Source of the DNA: a virus
Reading direction: 5' to 3' (one strand)
IMG/VR virus record: IMGVR_UViG_3300025138_000333
Location: 1-24,690 of that record
DNA length: 24,690 nt
Part shown: piece by piece, positions 18,794 through 24,690 of the stretch
How positions within the stretch are numbered: the stretch's first letter is position 1
Layout of the letters: each line of letters starts with the position of its first letter
The notes under the pieces: model-generated
What the model was told of the DNA's origin: nothing
Seen by the model: the letters and a program-made list of their open reading frames with translations, nothing else
The model's database searches: none
Translations under genes and position numbers: made by a program

Positions 18794-21721
18794 TTATGTT
18801 GCGGGTGCTGTAAATATTAAATATGTCCAATTATCCCCTACCCTAGATCTATATGGGAAGTCTGTATTGTAATTTGATTTTGTAGATGTTGTCCATCCAA
18901 CAGAGTTAATAGTCCCAACATAAACTTGTGTGTGGCCATATTTTACATGGGATTCTTGTGTAGGACCATTATTACAATAATATGCTACTACGTCTCCATA
19001 ACCCCAAGTACGAGTAGATAAATCCGATAATAGTTGAGTTTTAGTAACAACAGATTGTGTTTTAGTATATCCTAAAGCTGTTAAGTTATTATAATATTCT
19101 TGGTTATTGTTAGCATTACCACCTGCTGCTAATTGTCTTTTTTCTGGTGCATTACCACGTAAATATCTCATGTAATTTAAAGCTAAATTATAAGAATATC
19201 TAGCACACATCCCACTTACTTCTCCATCTCTACCAAATACATAATTGTAAGAGGCTTGCATAGCATTAAATCTTTCAACTGATTCTGGATCATCAGATGC
19301 TGGTGCCTCATTTGTTGATAAAGGTAATGAATTACCTTGAGCTGATGATTGTTGGGATGTTGCTGATGATACTAATTGACTGGGTCTTGCAGGTGCCCCT
19401 AAAGTTTCGGCGGCTACACTTTGAGTAGTTAACTCTGTAATCCAAGCTGATGTATCTATTTTGTGGTTTATACCTGTAATTTGTAAATCAACCCCATCAT
19501 TAGTATATGTAGGTGGTAAAATATCATCAGTCATTAAAAATTTCTGATATAATTTCATACCTGAAAGTCCATCCATTTCAAGTTGGAAGTTAAATGGTAG
19601 AAAGAAAGGTGCTTGTATTTGGTTATCTTTAGTTAATTTTCCTACTAATAAAGAAGCATGGGTTTTATTGTGACTTACTAAAGAACCTATATTATCATTT
19701 AAAAATTTTAAGCTTGTATCCCCATAAATTTTTAAAAATAAACTTGCACCTTCTTCATTAGTTGCATTTATATTATCATCAAAATTGGTTTTTATTGTTA
19801 CTTCATCTACTTCATCTTCATTAGTTGGAGTTTTTTTAGGGTAAATACTTTCTTTTACTTTTATAATCCTATCTGCTAACCCCATATTATAGTTTGAAAA
19901 CGAAGTTGCATTTTCAGATAATTGATTTCCATTACCTTGGGCCCCAATAGATATCATAGTAGCAAAATTTGAAGGAATTGAAGCATTTAAACTTACATTT
20001 CTAATAAAACTTCCCTCAACTCCAGGTTTTACACCATACACATTAAACCTGGTGTACTCACTTGTTGGGGTATCTGGTGTTCTTCTTTGGGGAATATTTT
20101 CATTAAATATTAACTTTAAACCATCATCAGATAATTTAATTTTAAATTCATTTATATCTCCCAATGCTGTTATTAACCCATTATTAATACTTTTAAGATA
20201 ATTAATAACATTAATATTACCTTTTTCATCAGAGGCATCTACTAAACAAGTAGCTAAAAAATTAACATTTATCATGATATTACCTACTCTACCTAAATAA
20301 GTTTGATATTCCCAAGCTGTTGCCGAGACAACTTCATTTATTTTTGTTTGGGGTAGAGATACACCATCTCCTATATTAGTATTTGAATAAGGAATTATAC
20401 ATATTCTAGGATCTGCTGAAAATTGTCCAGGTACTTTGAATATTACATTTTCATCTTTATCGAGGTTTTTAAAATCCATATCAAAAACAACCAAAGGCGT
20501 ATCAGTACTATTATCATATAGTAGAATTTTTGATTGTAGGTAAGCTAAAAAAGCTCCATATTTTATATAAACTTGGGGTGATTGGTTTTCTTCTATATCT
20601 GCCGTTGTTCCCGGGATTGTTAGTAGTCCTTTAGAGAATATTACTGATGATGGGGTTTCAGGTTTTCCATCTTCATCTATACCTCTATATTCTACAAGCT
20701 CATAATCTAAAAGTTGTAATTGAGGATCTGAAACTTGAGCAGCTTGGTATATACCATATAATTCTCTATTTACTATTGTTTTATTTGCATTTGCTACTAA
20801 GGGGGGTTGTTGTGTAGGGTCTGGATCTGATGTCCATAATTTTTTCCACCATCCCCTTGTATCTGTTTTAATTTCTATTAAAGAAGGGTCTGTAATATTA
20901 CACTTTAAGGCTGAGATAACATCTCCTAAGGATGTTAATTGAACTTGACAATCATAGCTACCATCACTATTAAATTGCCAATTAAAATTACTTATTTGAC
21001 CAAAAAAAGCTTCATAATTATAATCATAAGTTTCTCTAGCCGTTTTAATAGATTGATAAATTTCGTACTGGTTTGTTCCTTCATCAGGTGAAAGAAATTT
21101 AGACATAGGTTCTGTTAAGAAACTATCCATAGATTTTAGATTTTGTTCATTATCTAACCACACAGAATGTCCAAATTCCATTAATAAAGTATATCCTGGT
21201 CTTAAATAGAGTATATCAATTAATTGAAATTGAGCCTTACTAAAGCATTTTATATTAATATTACACTTAGCTAAAGCTCCATTATTGTAGTATGTTACAT
21301 CGGCTGTTGTAATACCAGGCATAGGAACATATCCTCTTTCTGATGTACCTCCCCACCCATAAGCACCATTAAAAACATTACTACCATCATTTAAACCAAA
21401 TTTTAATTTTCCTGGATTTGAACCTTCATCAAAATCTGCTGACATTACTCCTCCTTGAAGTATTATATTTTTTGCTAAGTAATATCCATCCCATGTATCT
21501 ACAGGATATCCTAAATTTTTTAATTGTTTAGGTACTCCTTTTAGGGGGCTATAAAATTCTAAATCAACTGAACTTGCTAGTCTTAAAAATGGGGTTTTTG
21601 TATTATAATATTGAAGATCTTTAGAAGGAATATTAGTATATTTTCCTAAAGATTTTTGTCTTGTTTCTATTTGAGTTTTTACACCTTGATCAAAAGGGGT
21701 TCCTGTAAATGATTGACCCAT
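18794..21721 (-). CDS. baseplate hub-like protein with C-terminal CHAP-like lysin domain, 975 aa
   Basis: The large protein starts MGQSFTGTPFDQGVKTQIE. The body is beta-rich with blocks typical of tail hub proteins: YLRPGYTLLMEFGHSVW around residue 180, and DLQITGINHKIDTSAWITEL around 745, the 'G-x-x-H-x-I-x-x-x-x-W' strand seen near the end of hub domains. A Ser/Gln/Ala-rich linker (about 770-805) leads to a C-terminal domain with C839 (GMCARYSYNLA) and H930 (KYGHTQVYVG), the Cys/His pair of CHAP/NlpC peptidoglycan amidases. It would sit at the tail tip and cut the cell wall during DNA injection, like T4 gp5 does with a different enzyme fold. Hub identity is inferred from motifs and position. 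Confidence 0.72.
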   Translation of the reverse strand: MGQSFTGTPFDQGVKTQIETRQKSLGKYTNIPSKDLQYYNTKTPFLRLASSVDLEFYSPLKGVPKQLKNLGYPVDTWDGYYLAKNIILQGGVMSADFDEGSNPGKLKFGLNDGSNVFNGAYGWGGTSERGYVPMPGITTADVTYYNNGALAKCNINIKCFSKAQFQLIDILYLRPGYTLLMEFGHSVWLDNEQNLKSMDSFLTEPMSKFLSPDEGTNQYEIYQSIKTARETYDYNYEAFFGQISNFNWQFNSDGSYDCQVQLTSLGDVISALKCNITDPSLIEIKTDTRGWWKKLWTSDPDPTQQPPLVANANKTIVNRELYGIYQAAQVSDPQLQLLDYELVEYRGIDEDGKPETPSSVIFSKGLLTIPGTTADIEENQSPQVYIKYGAFLAYLQSKILLYDNSTDTPLVVFDMDFKNLDKDENVIFKVPGQFSADPRICIIPYSNTNIGDGVSLPQTKINEVVSATAWEYQTYLGRVGNIMINVNFLATCLVDASDEKGNINVINYLKSINNGLITALGDINEFKIKLSDDGLKLIFNENIPQRRTPDTPTSEYTRFNVYGVKPGVEGSFIRNVSLNASIPSNFATMISIGAQGNGNQLSENATSFSNYNMGLADRIIKVKESIYPKKTPTNEDEVDEVTIKTNFDDNINATNEEGASLFLKIYGDTSLKFLNDNIGSLVSHNKTHASLLVGKLTKDNQIQAPFFLPFNFQLEMDGLSGMKLYQKFLMTDDILPPTYTNDGVDLQITGINHKIDTSAWITELTTQSVAAETLGAPARPSQLVSSATSQQSSAQGNSLPLSTNEAPASDDPESVERFNAMQASYNYVFGRDGEVSGMCARYSYNLALNYMRYLRGNAPEKRQLAAGGNANNNQEYYNNLTALGYTKTQSVVTKTQLLSDLSTRTWGYGDVVAYYCNNGPTQESHVKYGHTQVYVGTINSVGWTTSTKSNYNTDFPYRSRVGDNWTYLIFTAPAT

Positions 21722-21726
21722 AACTT

Positions 21727-22047
21727 TTACCTATTTAATATATTATAACTATCTACTATTTGGACTATGTTTGTTGGGATTCTTATTTGGGCGCCTGGGT
21801 CTAAAAATAAGGAGCCCATATTAATCTTATTTGGATTTGCTATAGATATTACCCAATATAAAGTAACATCATTATAAAATTGAAATGCTAATGAATCTAA
21901 TCTATCACCAAATTCTGTTTCAACCCATATATCGTTTTCATTTGGGGGAACTTCAGGATAAGTATTATTAGTATAATATTTAGTACCAATAGTTCCTACA
22001 AATTCATTTGTATTTCTTATTTCTTTTACGTTAGAGTACCTATTCAT
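21727..22047 (-). CDS. gp53/LysM-like baseplate wedge protein, 106 aa
   Basis: The C-terminal half has the LysM-like tail-protein signature: ETEFGDRLDSLAFQFYND, then YWVISIANP, then a closing PGAQIRIP. This is the 'D-x-L-d-x-i-A-x-x-x-Y-g-d-x-x-x-w-x-I-x-x-a-N' pattern of gp53-type wedge and tail assembly proteins. It is a small soluble protein. It starts on the stop of the 700-aa gene (TAATG), so it is coupled, and lies just upstream of the hub gene, as expected for baseplate assembly genes. Confidence 0.72.
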   Translation of the reverse strand: MNRYSNVKEIRNTNEFVGTIGTKYYTNNTYPEVPPNENDIWVETEFGDRLDSLAFQFYNDVTLYWVISIANPNKINMGSLFLDPGAQIRIPTNIVQIVDSYNILNR

Positions 22048-24149
22048 TATGTTTGACTTTGATTATCTCCCCCACTACCTGCAGTTGGTTGGTATGTTTC
22101 ATATACATCACTATAATTAGTATTAACTCCATTACTTAATGCAATAAATTTACTATTTGGGTTATTTGCATTGTTTGGTTTTTCTGGTAGGAATGTATGA
22201 ATTGGAGTAAATGAAAACCCGCTTACTTTAATAACATGAGGAAGTTCTTTAACACTACTATCTGATCCTCCTTCTGCATCAATAGCTATTTCCCAAGTTG
22301 AAGTATCAGGTATATCATATGTTAGTGATGTAATAAAACCAGGTTGTTCATATAAATACCCTCCTACTGTTAATCTAACTAAATTCCCTCTCATAAATCC
22401 AGCTGCGGTGTAATCAGGAGCTAAAGTTGATGCTAAATAATTTAATTTTTTATACATAGGAATAAGTTCAGCTTTTGATTGTGCTGCAACTGTAAAACCT
22501 AATGATATAGTTCTACCAAATCCTTCATAGTTATATAATGGTTCTCCTCTTCCAACATACTTAACACTATTCCAATTGGCTTCATAATTATCTGACATAT
22601 TATCTAAAAATGCTCTAAAATGCATATAAACAGCTTCACCATCTGTACCGTCATTATTTATAGCTGCTATTCTAAACTTAACTAAATCATTAATTGGTTG
22701 GTTTGTGTCAGGCCCAGTACCATCATACATAGGCATAGCTGTGATCTTATCTAATGCTTCTAATTCATTTGCTGGGATTCCATAATTCCATACATTTTTA
22801 TTTCCTGTGTAATTTGCTCTATATTCACCACCTTCTCTTCCAGGCGCACCCATATTAAGCCTTTCATCTATATTTTTAACTCTATAATTGGGAGATAAAC
22901 TTATTATAGATGATTCTTTTGTATCTTCTAAATTAACCCCATCTACATCATATAGTTCTTTTCTAAAATCTGTAGGATATAAACCTGCAGCTCCTCCTTC
23001 AATTACATTTTCTTTACCTATTAATTGTGGTTGTGAGTATGTTCTTGAGTTATTTTTGTATAATACATCATTATTTACTATAAATTTTTGAGTATTATAT
23101 GTTGTTACTTCTCCAGTTTCATCATCTGTAAAGGAATTTATTTCATTTACTAGCCCATCTACCTTATAATTGAAAGTTTGGTAAGGACCATTTATTCCTT
23201 TTAATATTGCGGGACCATTAACATCATCAAATAAAAATTCTCTATTTCTCTGGTATTTAAATTTTTCATTTGATGTTAAATATAATTGACCATATTTAGC
23301 TGTAGCACTATTTTGGATGGAGAGTTGATATTGGAATTTAGATAAATCATCAGTTTGATATGATCTTCTAGTAACCCCACCTAAGTAAAACTGTCCAGGG
23401 TTTGATACAGATTGAGGATTTGCTACTCCTGTTCGTTGATCTGCAAACCTAATATTTGTTTTACCTATCCCTAAAATAGCACCAGGTCCTCCACTATAAG
23501 CAAAAATATTTTGGTCTGGGCTGTTGCCTACTTCTTCAGCTCTAGTTAAGAATGTTACTAATCTATTATTTTCAGCTGTTTCATTTAATTGTTTAGTAAC
23601 TGCTTCATAGGTATTTAAACCTAAATTACCCCCAAATAATGAACCCTCTACTACACCACTCATAGGTGAAAAAGGATCTAAACCTAATAAATTTGCATGA
23701 AATCCTAACCCATTTCCTAAAGCTGTTGCTATAGTACCTATAGGAGTATAAACTCCTTGATTTATATTACCACCACCTTCAGCTATTAGTCCATTTTCAT
23801 TTACACCCCAAACATAAGGTGTCAAACCTGCATACCCTAAACCAAATGAAGCTGGGGTTTTAACTGATGTTCTTGATAGGATATTTTGTTTAGCTATAAA
23901 CCCTAAACCTGCTGATGGGTTTTTAGTATCCACAAACATTTGAGCTAATCTACCTACATCATCTAACGCATTTGAAACTGCCTTTAATCCTCCCCTAACG
24001 ATAAAATCCGGTCCTGATCTTACAGGGAGATTATCATCACCTTGAGGAATATCTTTAGTAATATAAGGTTGACGACTATCATCACTATTACGTCTGTCTC
24101 TTCCCCAAGGCAGACTTGTAAAATCTGTTTGGAAATTAATTAAAGGCAT
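22047..24149 (-). CDS. large tail/baseplate structural protein, 700 aa
   Basis: Not matched to a named T4 protein. The N-terminus (MPLINFQTDFTSLPWGRDRR) is followed by a hydrophobic, glycine-rich region (about 50-180), then long beta-rich segments (SLGFTVAAQSKAELIPMY, GGYLYEQPGFITSLTYDIPD near 590-610) resembling tail-tube or hub-adjacent proteins. The last 40 residues are low in complexity (N, S, T, G). There is no cysteine-rich or enzymatic motif. It sits between the small structural gene and the gp53-like gene, so a baseplate or tail-tube-initiator role is likely. Confidence 0.7.
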   Translation of the reverse strand: MPLINFQTDFTSLPWGRDRRNSDDSRQPYITKDIPQGDDNLPVRSGPDFIVRGGLKAVSNALDDVGRLAQMFVDTKNPSAGLGFIAKQNILSRTSVKTPASFGLGYAGLTPYVWGVNENGLIAEGGGNINQGVYTPIGTIATALGNGLGFHANLLGLDPFSPMSGVVEGSLFGGNLGLNTYEAVTKQLNETAENNRLVTFLTRAEEVGNSPDQNIFAYSGGPGAILGIGKTNIRFADQRTGVANPQSVSNPGQFYLGGVTRRSYQTDDLSKFQYQLSIQNSATAKYGQLYLTSNEKFKYQRNREFLFDDVNGPAILKGINGPYQTFNYKVDGLVNEINSFTDDETGEVTTYNTQKFIVNNDVLYKNNSRTYSQPQLIGKENVIEGGAAGLYPTDFRKELYDVDGVNLEDTKESSIISLSPNYRVKNIDERLNMGAPGREGGEYRANYTGNKNVWNYGIPANELEALDKITAMPMYDGTGPDTNQPINDLVKFRIAAINNDGTDGEAVYMHFRAFLDNMSDNYEANWNSVKYVGRGEPLYNYEGFGRTISLGFTVAAQSKAELIPMYKKLNYLASTLAPDYTAAGFMRGNLVRLTVGGYLYEQPGFITSLTYDIPDTSTWEIAIDAEGGSDSSVKELPHVIKVSGFSFTPIHTFLPEKPNNANNPNSKFIALSNGVNTNYSDVYETYQPTAGSGGDNQSQT

Positions 24150-24158
24150 ATTTTAAAT

Positions 24159-24458
24159 TTAAATTCCTGCTGCTCCTTCAGGTAAGTTATTTGAGTACCT
24201 ATTTACAGGTTCCTGATATGCTTGTGTTTGTTCACCTAATTGAGAAGTACTTGGATTAGTATATCCCATAGCTCCTGCACCAAAATTATCGTATGCTGGG
24301 TTTGTTAGTGTCGGATCTCCAATATTTGAGTATTGGTTGTGAAGTAATGAATTACCTACAACACTAACTGCATCTGGAGCTTGTGGACTTGCTGGTGATA
24401 CAGGAACACCTAAAGGTGATCCGTTAGTATCAAACATTTTTTGAATTGAATTTGCCAT
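24159..24458 (-). CDS. small low-complexity structural protein, 99 aa
   Basis: A short protein rich in P, S, N, G and A (SPLGVPVSPASPQAP; YDNFGAGAMGYTNPSTSQ) with no hydrophobic helix or cysteine. It lies between the tape-measure end and the 700-aa tail gene. The composition is typical of small virion or assembly proteins. Not recognised further. Confidence 0.65.
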   Translation of the reverse strand: MANSIQKMFDTNGSPLGVPVSPASPQAPDAVSVVGNSLLHNQYSNIGDPTLTNPAYDNFGAGAMGYTNPSTSQLGEQTQAYQEPVNRYSNNLPEGAAGI

Positions 24459-24498
24459 AATTGTATGTGTTTAATTTGTTGTTTTGTTATAAATATTA

Positions 24499-24690
24499 TT
24501 AAATATTGGAAGTCGCCATAACCATTGCTTTACCTGCTTTAGCTCCATCAATATAAACATCACCGCCACTTTTTACTGCTGATATTAATTCTTTTAATAG
24601 AGTTACTACTTGAGAATTATCACCTCCACCTGTAAGATTAGTTCCTCCCATTATAATATCATCAGCTCTAAACTTTTGAATAGGTTGTCC
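24499..24690 (-). CDS. C-terminus of a tape-measure-like tail protein (partial)
   Basis: The last 63 codons of a gene entering from the right edge end at the TAA at 24499. The visible part has KFRADDIIMGGTNL, a glycine turn, a helix (VVTLLKELISAVKSGG), DVYIDGAKAGKAM and a short tail. The blocks 'DD-x-I-x-G-T-N-L' and 'LLKELI...GGDVYIDG.K.GKA' recall the C-terminal end of tape-measure (tail length) proteins. The position before the baseplate genes agrees. With only the end visible, the call stays tentative. Confidence 0.6.
   Translation of the reverse strand, partial: GQPIQKFRADDIIMGGTNLTGGGDNSQVVTLLKELISAVKSGGDVYIDGAKAGKAMVMATSNI

Noticed and set aside
1-24690. tRNA genes, CRISPR arrays, insertion sequences or an attachment site
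   Set aside because: No cloverleaf with acceptor CCA, no regularly spaced direct repeats, no transposase or integrase motif, and almost no intergenic room.

Overview
The window is a dense, AT-rich stretch of a large tailed phage with a contractile (myovirus-like) tail and a T4-type replication core. Every supportable gene lies on the minus strand, so transcription runs from right to left. Genes abut or overlap by a few bases, with TAATG, ATGA, TAAAATG and TGATATG junctions. I see no rRNA, tRNA, CRISPR array, integrase or transposase. A host in Bacteroidetes, probably Flavobacteriia, is suggested by three things. Seven sites carry a TTG-N19/20-TATATT promoter that fits the Bacteroidetes -33/-7 pattern. 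Leaders are A-rich and end in AAAGGTTATG or AAAGTTATG, without a strong Shine-Dalgarno. The ribonucleotide reductase resembles the Bacteroidetes class Id type.

Right end (about 17.1-24.7 kb, upstream in transcription): late structural genes. These are the C-terminus of a tape-measure-like protein, a small structural protein, a 700-aa tail/baseplate protein, a gp53/LysM-like wedge protein, a 975-aa baseplate hub carrying a C-terminal CHAP-like peptidoglycan hydrolase, and a 226-aa protein. Three translationally coupled small membrane proteins follow.

Middle (about 8.2-17.1 kb): replication and nucleotide supply. The genes are a minimal family-A DNA polymerase with a degenerate exonuclease region, an unknown 162-aa protein, a gp32-like SSB without zinc ligands, UvsX recombinase, T4 RNase H-like 5' nuclease, gp41-like helicase, then NrdB and NrdA. 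Promoters sit before the polymerase, SSB and nuclease genes, and one lies inside the polymerase gene.

Left-middle (about 4.0-8.2 kb): envelope and lysis. There is an amidase endolysin with two holin-like proteins, a lipoprotein, a small membrane protein, a four-TM coiled-coil membrane protein, and an outer-membrane beta-barrel protein with its own terminator and a palindrome-rich upstream region.

Left end (1-4.0 kb): auxiliary genes. Two small orphan genes have near-identical promoter/leader cassettes. A 45-aa acidic microprotein ends in the SSB-type tip DDLPF. Next come a SET-domain protein, ThyX, a short transglycosylase of the TGT/DpdA type, and the start of QueC. QueC makes preQ0 and DpdA-type enzymes insert it into DNA by exchanging guanine, so this end most likely encodes a 7-deazaguanine DNA-modification pathway that protects the phage from restriction. 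ThyX and NrdAB feed dNTPs to the same replisome.
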